Assembly: GCA_050084985.1 (NCBI GenBank)
Contig: JBITNC010000001.1
Span: 2,542,001-2,606,000, forward strand
Reading direction: 5' to 3'
Source: Nageia nagi
Lineage: Eukaryota > Pinophyta
Length of the DNA: 64,000 nucleotides
This document shows, piece by piece, positions 22,331 through 33,847 of the stretch; position 1 is the first letter of the stretch; every line of letters begins with the position of its first letter. The notes under the pieces are model-generated. The model was not told where the DNA came from and did not search any database. It saw nothing but the letters and a program-made list of their open reading frames with translations. The translations under genes were made by a program, and so were the position numbers.

Positions 22331-23330
22331 AGAAATGACATGCCTTACATGATGTGATGGGAACACCACCATAAGCTAAGGGGAGATTGGATTCATGGAG
22401 GCTAAGTAGCCCATTATAGACTAGAGATGTTCAAATAGTTGATACCCATAGAGATGATATGGAGACCCTATAAGAATGGTCTAACATGAGTACATGACCA
22501 AGTACATATTTCACACATCAAGCAAGAAATATAGATGAGGAATTATTGAGACAAGGCTAAGTATTTTGTTTGATCAAATGACTCACCAATTTGGGTAGGT
22601 TTAGAATGTACCTTTGAATTTTTACAAATATTTAAAACTCTTTACAAAATTCTTCACACAACTTCTTTTCTCAAGAAAAATATCTTTACAAAGCACCAAT
22701 AAGGTTCACATTATTCTCAATTTGTAGTCTTCAAATTTTGGATCCAATATAAAGAATTTTCTAAATTGAAGCTTTATTATGAATTTTATTATGAAATACA
22801 CTTTAAAATCTTTAAATTAATGTTAGGCTCAAATTTTAATTAAATTTAAAAAATTAAAATTATATTATGAAAATACACTTTAAATTAATGTCGAGCTCAA
22901 ATTTTGATTAAATTTAAAAAAAAAATATATTATTATTTATTTAAATTTAAAAGGGAGATAAAAAAGGATGCTAATTGTTAGGGTTGTGATGTAGCAATGT
23001 GTTTGAGGGGGTGTGGTGGGTGAGGACAAAGGTGGTATTTCATGTTAAGTGGGATAAAGCGGGTTAGATTTGGGCACCATGCAAGCATTTTAGATGAGTA
23101 GGTAGAGCGTTAGATCAAACAACCAAACTAGGCATACAAGCTAGCAAAGGTTGAGTTGGCTCCACATTGATATCCATGAAGTGCAAGGCACTCCATGGTG
23201 TAAGAAAAAGGTGGGTCCAATGCAAGTTGGTTTGGGTAAAAAGGCAAGATGGTTTGGTGAGCATGCAAGTATGGGTTCAGGCATGGGTCATACAACAACT
23301 ACACGGTAGGGTCCTCCATAGGGTTTAGGG
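22331..23330. other. No recognisable gene
   Basis: The stretch after the PMD relic up to element C. From about 22950 it becomes G-rich on the plus strand. No domain signature is seen. Confidence 0.55.
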
Positions 23331-23876
23331 TGTTGAGAATTAACAACATTTGATTTGAAGATTAGATCTTAAATGTTAACTTTTTTCTTTTTTTGATCAA
23401 ATTTATGACCCTTGTGTGTTTTAACTTTGAACATTGCCATGTTCTAGAAATGCCTATGCATTTCTAAAATGTTAATGATATTTCTAAGAAGCTTTCTAAA
23501 TGCCCCACATTTAATTAAAAGATTCATTTGTGAAGATTCTTTGCATTATTTCTTGGACTTTTTAAAATGGTTACTCATCAATTTTGAGCATATTCTTGTT
23601 GTAATGGATTCCTTATAAATCATGTAGGTTATAACAACAATTAGGTTTTCTTCTTGAGTATTGTACAATAGTTATGTTGAGATTTATAAATTTTTGCTTC
23701 TTCTAGCTTAGTTGTGTGAGCTTAGGATACCCAATTGCTATTTGAGACTATTGTTATGTTTAATAATTTCATTAATGTTCATTGAAAGTTATGTTATTTT
23801 CATATTGTAATCATGGCTCATTTTATGTATGCTACATTGATTATATTTGAGTTATTTGATCTTTTTATAACTCTCA
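23331..23876 (+). repeat. 5' LTR of element C
   Basis: Starts TGTTGAGAATTAA and ends TCTCA just before the PBS. Its first 215 bases match 33848-34062. Confidence 0.85.
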
Positions 23877-23879
23877 TTA

Positions 23880-23891
23880 TGGTATCAGATC
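23880..23891 (+). other. Primer-binding site of element C
   Basis: TGGTATCAGATC, the copia initiator-tRNA-Met PBS with one base changed near its end. Confidence 0.78.
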
Positions 23892-23987
23892 CTAGGTTGG
23901 TTTTGTGGGTTTGAGTAATCTTATGGATTATTTTTAGCAATATCAAAGGTTATTTTTAAAAGATTGATTTTTTGTTGTCTTAGTATA

Positions 23988-24840
23988 ATGGCTAGCAACA
24001 CAAACACTCTCTCAATCCTAGAATTTTATAGGACATATTATGAGTACTGGAGCATAAAAATGAAGAATTTGCTCATGGGAAAATATTTATGGGAAGTAAT
24101 TATGGATGGCTACATTGAAACTAGATCACTGGGGTGATCTCATAGTAGCTAAAGAGCTAATAATAAAGAAGGCCAAAAAAAATTATCTTGCTCTCTACCA
24201 TCTCTAATCTACACTTGAGAAGAGCATATTTCCAAGGATTGTTGGGTGTACTATAGCTCAACAAGTATGAATAGCCTTGAGAGATAGTGATTAGGTGAAA
24301 CAAGGGAAGATACAAACTCTTAGAAGAGATTTTGATAACCTAAAAATGCAAGAAAATAAATCATTTGGACATTATTGTGTAAGAGTGAAATTCATTGTCA
24401 ATAAAATGGCCACTCTTGGAGATAACTTGGATAAGGAAGTTATATTAAAAAAGGTGCTAAGAACACTTACTACTAAGTGAAATCATGTGGTCATTATCAT
24501 AGAGGAGAGTAAAAATATCTCAACTCTGGATTTTATCAGCTTAGTGGCTCTTTCATGTCACATGAGGAGAGGCTCAAAGACACTATTATTGTTGTTAGTG
24601 TGGAAGAAAAAGCATTTACTACAAAAAAGGTTGAGGAAAGGTCAAGTGGACAAGGAAGAGGCTAAGGGAGAGGCTAGCCTTATTATAAAGGTATAGGAAG
24701 AGGTATAGGTGGATCAACTCAAAGAGGTAGATCCAAAGGCAATGTGGATAAAAGAAATATGCACTGTTATCATTGTAATAAGTTTTGGCATTTTGAGAGG
24801 GAGTATAAATTAAAGCAAGTTGCAAATGAAGGGAGATCAA
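23988..24840 (+). pseudogene. Element C Gag
   Basis: The start is MASNTNTLSILEF at 23988. A YEYWSIKMKNLLMGK-like stretch follows, then QTLRRDFDNLKMQE (24295-24480) and a knuckle near 24757 reading CYHCNKFWHFEREY, whose last Cys has become Tyr. Stops and frame changes occur about every 100-200 bases. Confidence 0.8.
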
Positions 24841-24924
24841 CACACTATGGGTGAAGAGGAGCATAATGAAGAGCATATTTTGTTCTTATCTTTGAATTAG
24901 ACTTATGATAAAACTCTTGAAGAG

Positions 24925-25300
24925 CAATGGATACTTGATATTGGTTGCTCCAACCATATGATAGGGAAGGAGGGGATGCTCCAATTCATGGACCATGATT
25001 ACAAGTCCAACATAAGGCTTAAAAATAATAAAGCATTGGAGGTGGTTGGAAAAGGGGTTCTTCAAGTAAATACAAGCCAAGGTTAGAAAAGTGTCCAAGA
25101 TATTTACTACACTCTAGATCTAAAATATAGTTTATTAAGTGTTGGGAACATGGTGGAGAAGAATTATAAATTAGTTTTTGAAGATAAGAAATGTGAAAAT
25201 TTTGACAAAAATCATGGGCATAGGCATGTTACTATTTTTCATATGATCAGTAATAGATTGTTTCTAATAAATTTTGGAGAACAAGGGGGCATCTAGCTTG
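24925..25300 (+). pseudogene. Element C protease
   Basis: EEQWILDIGCSNHMIGKEG contains the active site D-I-G in place of D-S/T-G, keeping the catalytic Asp. A stop follows after NTSQG. The stretch YYTLDLKYSLLSVG is the usual link to GAG-pre-integrase. Confidence 0.8.
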
Positions 25301-25305
25301 CAAAT

Positions 25306-26200
25306 ATGGTTGTTGATAACATGCCATGTTTGTGGCATCTTATACTTGACCATCTAAATTTTAATAGTTTGAAGTTATCTCCTGATCTTGTTCATGGTTT
25401 GCCAAAGGTGGATGATCCAAAGGCTATTTGTGAAGGGTGTGCATTAGGAAAGCACTCAAGACATAAATTTGATAAAGGAAAAGCATGGAGGGCCTCACAC
25501 ACACTTGAATTGATCCACTATGATATTTTTGGCCCTATGAAAACTTTGAGTTTGGTGAAAATTCCTACTTTCTTACTTTTATTAATGATTACTCCATAAT
25601 TTGTTGGGTATTATTAATTAAACACAAGGATGAAGCTTTTTTTGTTTCCAAGAATTCAAAATCAAAGTAGAAAATCAGAGTGGAAAGAATATCAAATGCT
25701 TGAGAAGTGATAGGGGTGGAGAGCTTTGTTATAATGAATTTTTCCAATTTTGTAAAGACTTTGATATTAAGAGGTATCTCATAGTTGTATATACTCCATA
25801 ACAAATGGAGTAGTCGAATAGAAGAATAAAACCCTTGTTAAAATGGCAAGGAGTATGTTGCAAACAAAAAAATTGCATATTATGTATTGGCTTAATGCAT
25901 TTAGAACAGTTGTGTATATTTTGAATAGGAATCCCACTAGTAGCAATTAGCATAGAGAACATGACTCCTTATAAAGCATGGAATGAGAAGAAGCCTATAG
26001 TGAGGCACTTAAAAATGTTTGGGTGTTTGGCATATACTCATGTGCTAAATGAGAATAGGAGGAAACTTGATTCCAAGAATGAAGCTTACAATCCCAAAAC
26101 TTGCAAGATTATTATCTCAAGATATATCATTTTTGATGTAGGGGGAGTTTATGGTAAGCAAAAATTGTATATTGATGATGGTACTATGTAGCCCAGCCAT
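25306..26200 (+). pseudogene. Element C integrase
   Basis: LWHLILDHLNFNSLK and CEGCALGKHSRHKF form the zinc-binding part (H-H-C-C). LIHYDIFGPM holds the first catalytic Asp. Further on, in other frames, are SDRGGE near 25710 and a broken version of the Q-N-G-V-A-E stretch near 25800, where the Glu position reads V-E. The C-terminal part (PYKAWNEKKPIVRHLKMFGC) is at 25961-26190. Confidence 0.82.
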
Positions 26201-26376
26201 GTGGTGAGCCCAAGTGTGAAGAGTAGTGTCCATCCTCGCCAAGGAAACTCTTCAACTATGAAGGTTAATGTGCAACCCAACCTTCAAATTCAGACACCAA
26301 TAAATCCACTATCCAGCCCTCCACCAGTCTAAAGTCTAGTAGTTTCAACCCCTCTTCAAGTGAAAACTATCCAAAT

Positions 26377-26757
26377 ATGATTGGTGATGTGATGAAGACT
26401 AAGAGAGGTAAAAAAAAAATTAAAAACCATCCTCCATCTCAAGTTTTGGATCAGAATTTTTATCAAAGACTTACTAGAATCCAACACCATGAAATGGATC
26501 AAATTTTCCAAAGACTTAAGAACATCCACATGTATGGAGATGCAAGTGAGCATGAGCCCAAAGGATATGTTGTAAATTATACATTACTTGCTTCCCATAA
26601 AGGTATTATTTTATATTTTGAACCATATTGCTAGATGAAAGCTTATACCAAAGATATGTGGTTGAAAGCCATGCAAGAGGAGATAAATTCCATTGTGAAA
26701 AATGATACTTGAGAGCTTTGTGAGTTTTCCAAAGGAAAGAGGTGTGTGTGCACTAAA
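26377..26757 (+). pseudogene. Element C integrase-RT linker and RT start
   Basis: VLDQNFYQRLTRIQHHEMDQ and MYGDASEHEPKGYVVNYTL match the linker of element A (MLDQNFGRRITRAQAKEM). RT starts about 26640 (MWLKAMQEEINSIVKNDT-like) and is broken at 26758 by the solo LTR. Confidence 0.78.
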
Positions 26758-27212
26758 TATTAGAATTTGTAATGTAATTTGGAGAATTAATGTTTACCTC
26801 TATGTAACCAAATAAACACTTGAAGTATCACTAGATACCCTTAAGTGTTTAATGAATATTATATTGTGGAACCTTAACCCTACCTTTGAGTAAAAGGGAG
26901 GTTAAAGTGGGATTTTATCCTATAAATAGAAGGCCTCCCCTCTTGTAATACACACAAGTTTTAGGAGCAATGTTATGCTCAAAGAATGGTTGTAGGAGAA
27001 GTAGGATTGTAGATTGTAAGAGAGTCCATCTAGAGTAATCAGATCTTATTTAGTGGATGTACTCCCAAGAAGGGAGGAACCACTTTATATTGTGTCTCTT
27101 GTGTATTTTTGAGATTGGAAATTGTTGTTATGCTTATGTTTAGTTGAGTTGAGTGTATCCTACAAGTGATCTTGGTGATTAGGAATTAATTAGGATAGGA
27201 TTGATGCCTTCA
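26758..27212 (+). repeat. Solo LTR of the B/D family inside element C
   Basis: About 455 bp, starting TATTAGAATTTGTAATG (the family start TGTTGGAAT with two changes) and ending CCTTCA. It is flanked on both sides by CTAAA (26753-26757 and 27213-27217), a 5-bp target duplication as expected for copia elements. It carries the CCTATAAATA TATA box and GTACTCCCAAGAAGGGAGG as in the other copies. No PBS, PPT or internal sequence is present, so the rest was lost by recombination between LTRs. It splits the RT of C. Confidence 0.9.
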
Positions 27213-27218
27213 CTAAAT

Positions 27219-27740
27219 GGGTCTACAAAATAGAATACAATAGTGATAGGAATTTAGAGAGGTATAAGACAAGATTTGTTGCTAAGGGGTTCACTCAAAA
27301 ATATAGAGTTGATTATGAAGAGACCTTTGCACTGGTTGCAAGGCAAGAAACAATGAGGATTATTCTATCATTGGTAGCCCAAAAACATTAAAATGTACAT
27401 CATATGGATGTTAAAAGTGCATTCTTAAATGGATATTTGGATGAATAGGTGTATGTACTATAGGCCCAAGGATTTGAAGTGCTAGGCAAAGAACATCAAG
27501 TGTATAGGCTGAAGAAGGCCTTATATGACCTTAAGAAAGATCCTAGGGCTTAGTACACTAGGATAGATGGATGCTTCCAAAAATTTGATTTTTGAGGAGT
27601 AAGAGTGAGCTAACACTCTACTTCAAGAAAGAAGGTATTGATATCTTATTTGTTTGCTTTTATGTAGATGATTTGATTTATTTGGGAAGTAATTCCATGT
27701 TGAATGATCAATTTAAGATTGATATGATGAGAGACTTTGA
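27219..27740 (+). pseudogene. Element C reverse transcriptase, part after the solo LTR
   Basis: KWVYKIEYNSDRNLERYKTR continues the RT that broke off at 26757. Then come VAKGFTQKYRVDYEETFA, HHMDVKSAFLNGYLDE with a stop after it, and CFYVDDLIYLGS near 27655-27690 with an intact YVDD box. Several stops are visible (after QKH, YLDE and PRA). Confidence 0.85.
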
Positions 27741-27755
27741 GATAAGGATTTAGGC

Positions 27756-28362
27756 TTGATGAAATACTTTATTGGCATGGAGGTCCACCAAAGCCAAGAC
27801 CATAATTTTATTTTTCCAAGAAAGTATGCAAAGAACATGCTCAATAAGTATGGCATGGACTATTGTAACCTTATTTCTACTCCTGTAGCTCATGGTGAAT
27901 TATTCTGCAAGGTTGATGGGATTGATAAAGAAAAAGTTATAGAGTATAGGAGTATGGTTGGGAGTCTAATATTTCTTACAAATATTATGATTGATATTCC
28001 ATATGTTGTCTCATTGGTGTATAGATATATGAGTGATCATTCTATGTTGCATTTTAAGGTTGATAAGTGAATTCTAAGATATGTTAGAGGTACCATTGAC
28101 TTTGGCATCCATTATTCACATGTGGAGAATATAGAATTATTTGGGTTAATTAATTCTTATTAGGGAAAAAATTGGATGATAAAAGTTGACTTAATGGAAT
28201 CGTTTCTCACTTGGTACAAGAATGATCACTTGGAGCTCAAAGAAGCAAGGATTAGAAGCACTTTCTTCTTATGAAGCTGAGTATGTTTCCCTTACTATAG
28301 CTGAGTATGTTTCCCTTACTATAGCACAAGTGAAAGAATTATGGTTCAGGAAGATTTTGGAG
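27756..28362 (+). pseudogene. Element C RNase H, first part
   Basis: MMKYFIGMEVHQSQDHNFIF and NKYGMDYCNLISTPVAHGEL are the RT-RNase H link, open to 28070. RNase H follows in other frames up to LWFRKILEA at about 28340-28362, where element E begins. A 24-bp tandem duplication (28276-28299 and 28300-28323) adds eight codons next to the S-S-x-E-A-E-Y motif. Confidence 0.8.
28276..28323 (+). repeat. 24-bp tandem duplication in C RNase H
   Basis: Two identical copies of GCTGAGTATGTTTCCCTTAC plus TATA in a row. The length keeps the frame. Confidence 0.92.
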
Positions 28363-28809
28363 GCTCAAAAATGAAATACATACATCATTATATAGTTTTG
28401 GACTAACCTTAGAATAGACTCAAATGGTTGAGAAGGATAATGTCAACACTTATTACAATCCAATCCATAAATTAATACTCCTACTAAAATAGCTTTGAAA
28501 TCCTATCTTGAAACACACCATAGTAGACTATGTAACTATGAATCATAAATAATTATCAGATCAAGTTAAACTAAGACAATTGGTCAAAGTTGACCAAAAA
28601 ATGCTAAAATTGGAAAATGTTGATGAAATTTAGTTCCTCTAACAAAACACAATCATGTTCTAAAAATGTGATCATGTTTGGCTAGAAACGTGGTGGTAGC
28701 TATGTTTGGGCATGATGAAATGCAGTTAGGTTTGTATTTCTAGGAAAAGAGTAGGAAAACTCAGTCTTGAGGCTAGATTTTGATCTTTGGTGAAGCCAAG
28801 TTTCCAACA
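28363..28809 (-). repeat. 3' LTR of element E
   Basis: Matches 33071-33518 along its length. The TGTTGGAAACTTGG start reads on the minus strand from 28809. Confidence 0.9.
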
Positions 28810-28822
28810 TTCTCCCCCTTAA

Positions 28823-29523
28823 TGTTGAGGGAACTTACCAACAAATTCCTTAGCTTCAAAAAATGATATTTAAGAACTCATTTGGTAAAGATATCAACTA
28901 TGATGTTCATGGTGTTGCAATGTATCAGTTTAATGATATTTTTCTCACCATATCCCTAATGAAGTGATACTTCATGTAAAACTGTTAGATCTACTTTGGT
29001 GGAATGGGTTTTGTGCCAATTGAATGGAACTTACATTGTCAAAATACAAAAATAGTTGGATCATATTATTTCTCATTAATTTCTTCAAGAACTTTCCTCA
29101 ACCATAATGATTGGGCACTAGCACTTGTGATTGCAATATATTATGCCTCTATGTAAGAAAGTGCAACAATATTTTTTTTCCTTGAGCTCCATGTAATGAG
29201 TCCTAAATCAAGGCTGAAATAATGGCCTAATATGGACTTCTAACATCTAAATAAAATCCCTAATCAAAGTCACTAAATCCACAATTGTTATCTGATCATG
29301 CTTGTAGTAGTGGATGCCAAAATCTATTGTGCCTTTAACATACTTCATAATTCTCTTTGTTGCTTTCAAGTATTCTTCAGAAGGATCACTCATGTACCTT
29401 GATACTTGAGTGAGACAACATGGGCAATATCATGCCTAGTATTGGTGAGAAACATCAAGCTTCCAACCAAGCTTATACTATATGTGATCCCATCAACTTT
29501 TGGTGTTCATCCTTGTATAATAG
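28823..29523 (-). pseudogene. Element E RNase H
   Basis: Minus-strand fragments in shifting frames match the RNase H of element A almost position for position (SSTEVEYIAITSA-like near 29140, GTIDFGIHYY-like near 29310, SYMSDPSEEYLKATKRIM-like near 29370). Stops break it. Confidence 0.72.
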
Positions 29524-30425
29524 CTAACCATGAGCTACTAGTGTTGGTAGTGATTTGCAATCATCTATACCAAACTTTTTCAACATGTCATTAGCATATT
29601 TGGATTCGCAAATAAATATCTCATCATCACTTTGATACACTTCCATTCCAAGAAAATAGTGGATCAATCCTAGATCTTTCATTTCAAATTCTTGCATCAT
29701 ATAGGTCTTGAAATCATCATTCATCTTTGTACAACTACCCATGTAAATCAAATCATCCACATACAAACAAACAAGTAGGATGCATTTACCTTTATTCATG
29801 ATGTAGAAAGTGGGCTCACTCTTTCTCCTTATGAAACCATATTGATGGAAATACCCATCAATCCTTGCATAACAAGCTCTTGGAGCTTGCTTGAAGCCAT
29901 ACAAGGCCTTCTTCAACTTGTGCATAAGATGTTCCTTACCTTTTATATCAAAACCTTGGGGTTATTCAACAAAGAGCTTTTCATCCAAATAGACATTTGG
30001 AAATGCACTTTTTACATTTGTGTGATATATTTCCCAAACTTTGTGAGAAACCAAGGAAAGAAACAATTAAATGGTTTCTTGTCGTTCTGCTGGAGTGAAG
30101 GTTTCCTCATAATCAATACCTTACCTTTGGGTGAAACCTTTTGAAATAAGTATTTCTTTGTGCCTATCAACACTCCCATCATCATTTTACTTGGTCTTGT
30201 AGACCCATTTGCACCCAACACATTTTTACCTTTCAAAAGTTCCACTAGCTCCCAAGTATAATTTTTCTTGATGGAAGAGATTTCTTCATTCATGGATTTC
30301 ACCCACAGATCATTAGTGCATGCTTGATCATAACTAGAAGGCTTAATTTCTACACTAGTCATCAAAGCATAGTTTACAACATCACCTTTGGGCTCATTGT
30401 CATCTTCATCTCCAAACACCACCAA
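29524..30425 (-). pseudogene. Element E reverse transcriptase
   Basis: The upstream part (30425-30012) has FGDEDDNEPKGDVVNYALM and MNEEISSIKKNYTWELVEL. After a frame change come HKLKKALYGFKQAPRACYA and CLYVDDLIYMGS (29925-29524) with an intact YVDD box. The segment between (29940-30060) is frame-shifted. Confidence 0.85.
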
Positions 30426-30463
30426 GTTCTCAAACCTTTTTACAACTGATCAAGTTCACTTGC

Positions 30464-31582
30464 TTAGCTCCTTGTAAATATTCTTTGGAAATTTGTATCC
30501 AACATTTGATAGGTTGGATGGTGTTGGAGTGTTCTTCCTTTTCTTGTAACACTCAAAGAATCTTCATCCATTGGGCTTAGCATGGAATGACTTGGAGAGA
30601 AACTTGTAGAAGAACTCTTTGTTGGGCTTTGCATGGAAGGACTTTGCTTGTTGTTCTGATCAATGGGCTGCACATTAGAGGAGTTCTCACCATTGGATCC
30701 ATCATCAACATAAAGTTTTTGATGATCCCAAGGTCCCCCTTCATCAAAAAGTACATCTTTAGACAACACTACCTTATGTGCTTTTTTATTATAGAGCCTA
30801 TATGCTTTTGTTTGCTCACAATATCCAAGAAAAATACAAGATTCACTTTTAGGATCTGATTTCTTCCTATTTTCATTAGGTATATGAGCATAAGCAAGAC
30901 ATTCAAAAACTCTAAAATGTTTTAAATTTGGCTTTTTACCATATCATGCCTCATAAGGTGTGATGCCTTCCAAGCTTGATGTTGGACTTCTATTTAAGCT
31001 AGATTGTTGTTCTTATTGCATCAACCTAGTACATATTGCTTAATTGCTTGCTTTGAAGCATGTTCCTTGCCATCTCCACAATAGTTACGTTCTTTCTCTC
31101 TACCACGCCATTTTGTTATGGAGCATAGCCTACGAGTTACCTTTTTATTCCACTATCTTTGTAAAATTTGAGGAATTCATTGGAGCAAAATTCTTGTCCT
31201 ATATCAAAACTTATACATTTCACATAACATTCACTTTTCTTTTCAACATGATTTTTCAAGTCCTTAAAAAATCAAAGACCTCATATTTGGATTTTAAGAA
31301 ATAAATTTAACACATCCTTGAGAAGTCATCTATGAAAGTGAGAAAGTAGGTATTCTTACCCAAACTCTTTATTTGCATTGGCCCACATATGTCAGAATGC
31401 ACCAATTGGAGGGGATAGGAAGCTCTCCATGCTTGGCCTTTTGAAAATTTCATTCTTAAGTGCTTTCCCAAATCACAACCTTCACACACACTCTTGTTAT
31501 CTTCAATATTGGGTAGGCCATGAACCATTTGTTGAGATGTCAACAATCTCAAATTTGAGAAGGTCAAATGGCCATATCTCAA
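30464..31582 (-). pseudogene. Element E integrase
   Basis: RYGHLTFSNLRLL and CEGCDLGKHLRMKF form the zinc-binding part. LVHSDICGPM and YFLTFIDDFSRM begin the core (31582-31307). The later core and C-terminus lie in changing frames from 31306 to 30770. The tail LSKDVLFDEGGPWDHQKLY and a serine-rich linker are at 30769-30464. Confidence 0.83.
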
Positions 31583-31699
31583 ATGCCAAAGCTAGATCTT
31601 GTTTTCAATTGCAACATTTGCTAGTTAGGCACCTTCTCCTCCAAATTCAAAGGAAATAATATATTATTGCTCATTAGGACTAGTTGACTAGCCCATGAC

Positions 31700-32930
31700 C
31701 ATTATTTTTATCATAGATTACACATTTTCCATCTTCAAAAACAAGTTTGTAATTCCTTTCCATTATCTAGCCCACAATTAGCAAATTGTGCTTGAGATTT
31801 GGAGTATAGTAGATATTATTTACCTTCTTGGTGCCTTCATTTGTGTTGAATTCTATGGCTCTCATGCCTTTAACTGTCCATGCATTGTCATCTCCAAGCT
31901 TTATCTTGGACTTGAAAGAGTTGTGCATTGTGGAAAACAACTCCCCTTGCCAATCATGTGGTTGGAGGAAGCAATATCAAGAATCTAAGTTTTATTTAGA
32001 TTTCGATCAACCTTTCCATTGGACAAAAACAAGTTGGAGGATCCATAATCATCATAATTGGTTGAACTTCTCCTTTCTTGAACAACCTTCAATCTACACT
32101 CCTCATAGTGCCTAAACTTGTTACAATAGTACATGATTTATTTTGTTTATCGGCAACTCCACTTTTACCTCTTCCTCTTCCTTGAGTAGCTCTTGTCCTT
32201 CCTCTTCCTCTTTCTTTTGAAGATGGTTAGCCTCTCCTTGGCCTCTTCCTTATTCATTGGTGGTAGCATCAACCTCCTTTGATGCAAAGGCTTTGTCTTC
32301 AACAGCTCTAACATTTGATGTTGTGGAGTCTTTGAGTCTTTCTTCATGGGATATCAAGGAACCAATGAGTTTATCATAATTGAGAATTAATATATCCTTG
32401 ACTCTTCTATTATAATAGCAATATGGTTCCACTTGGGAAGAAGTGTTCTCAACACTAACATGACTTCACCCTTCACTTTTTCTCCAAGAGTTTTGATCTT
32501 GTCAACACAAGCCTTGACTCTCACACAATAGTCTCCCACATTCTCTTTCTCTTGCATCTTGAGATTTTCAAAATCTCTCTTTAAGGTTTGAAGCCTCACT
32601 TGTTTCACTTGAGTGCTCCCTTGATAGCTATCCTTTAAAGATTTCCATGCATCTTGAGTTGATGTGCATGAAGAAATTCTTGGGAAGATACTTTTCTCAA
32701 AGCTAGCTTGAAGATAGTGGAGAGTAAAACTATTTTTTTTTCTGAACCTCTTTGTTTGCATTCTTATCATTTGGCTTGAGAGTGTTCCAGTCATTTGGCT
32801 CACTATAACCTTCCTCTACTATATCCCATAATCTTTTCCCTATGAGTAGTGTCTTCATTTTTATAGACCAATACTCATAATCCTCTCCATGGAATTCTGG
32901 AATGGCCAAAGTGTTGTTGTTTGTAGCCAT
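31700..32930 (-). pseudogene. Element E Gag and protease
   Basis: The gag starts at 32930 (MATNNNTLAIPEFHGEDYEY), followed by LLIGKRLWDIVEEGYSEP. It continues in another frame with VKQVRLQTLKRDFENLKMQE. The knuckle near 32130 reads MYYCNKFRHYEEC, with Met where the first Cys should be. The protease site near 31960 reads ILDIASSNHMIG, keeping Asp but not the D-S-G triplet. Confidence 0.82.
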
Positions 32931-33030
32931 TTTTCAATGCTCAACTCAACAAGCTTTAGATCACTCATAAGAATTTTGTAAATTCCTACAATGCATCCAT
33001 AAGCTCACTCAAACTCAATAGATCACACAA

Positions 33031-33043
33031 GGCTTTGATACCA
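33031..33043 (-). other. Primer-binding site of element E
   Basis: The minus strand reads TGGTATCAAAGCC next to the LTR, the copia PBS with one base changed. Confidence 0.82.
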
Positions 33044-33046
33044 GAA

Positions 33047-33518
33047 TGAGAAGTATAACTTATTTTTATTGCTCAAAAATGAAATACATACATCATTATA
33101 TAATTTTGGACTGACCTTAGAATAGACTCAAATGGTTGAAAAGGATAATCTCAACAATTATTACAATTCAATCCATAAATTAATACTCTTATTAAAATAG
33201 CTTTGAAATCATATCCTAAGACACACCAAACATAGTAGACTTTATAACTATGAATCACAAACAACTATCAGATCAAGCTAAACTAAGATAGTTGGTCAAA
33301 GTCGACCAAAAAATGCTAAAATTGAAAAATGTTGACAACACGTAGTTCCTCTAGCAAATCACATTTGTGTTCTGAAAATGTAATCACTTGTCTATAAATG
33401 TGATGGTAGTTGCGTTTGGACCTAATGGACACGATTGGGCTTGTGTTTCTAGGGAGAGTGCAAGAAAACTCAATCTTGAGGCCGAATTTTGATCTTTGGT
33501 GAAGCCAAGTTTCTAAAA
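33047..33518 (-). repeat. 5' LTR of element E
   Basis: Starts TGAGAAGTATAAC on the plus strand and ends at a mutated TTTCTAAAA, where the partner has TTTCCAACA. Confidence 0.88.
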
Positions 33519-33847
33519 AATTAGTGAGAAACAACATGGACCAGCTGTTCTATTTTGTGATAGCCAAAGTGTCATTCACTTGGCACACAATCCAATCCAC
33601 CATAGCAAGTCATAAAACTTTGAATTGAAGTATCACTTAATTCATGACATGGTGGAGGAGAAACAAATTGAGCTTCAATATTGTAACACCACTTAATTCG
33701 TGACATGGTGGAGGAGAAACAAATTGAGCTTCAATATTGTAACACCAAGGAGCAATTGGTGAATGTATTTACAAAGGATGTTGTAAAGACCTAGTTTTTG
33801 ATCCTAAAAGATTCATTGGTGAGCCCTCTCAGCATCAAAGGGAAGAA
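33519..33847 (+). pseudogene. Element C RNase H, second part
   Basis: The sequence continues the C frame after element E: LVRNN, then CDSQSVIHLAHNPIHHSKS in a shifted frame, then KYHLIHDMVEEKQIELQY. This is the usual end of copia RNase H. A 56-bp tandem duplication (33634-33689, 33690-33745) shifts the frame. A purine-rich AAAGGGAAGAA precedes the 3' LTR. Confidence 0.82.
33634..33745 (+). repeat. 56-bp tandem duplication in C RNase H
   Basis: Two copies of 56 bases, starting CACTTAATTC, differ by one base (A/G at the 11th position). The length is not a multiple of three. Confidence 0.93.

Larger units (their letters stand above)
28363..33518 (-). mobile_element. Ty1-copia element E, nested in element C
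   Basis: Minus-strand element with a 3' LTR at 28363-28809, a PPT (complement of CTCCCCCTTAATG) right after it, coding region 28823-32930, a PBS at 33031-33043 and a 5' LTR at 33047-33518. It lies in RNase H of C: the C frame reads ..FRKILE before it and continues ..LVRNN after it. The left LTR lacks the first 20-25 bases present in the right LTR, so that junction has been trimmed and no clean target duplication is seen. Domain order is gag, protease, integrase, RT, RNase H. It is close in sequence to element A. Several stops and frame changes make it inactive. Confidence 0.9.
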
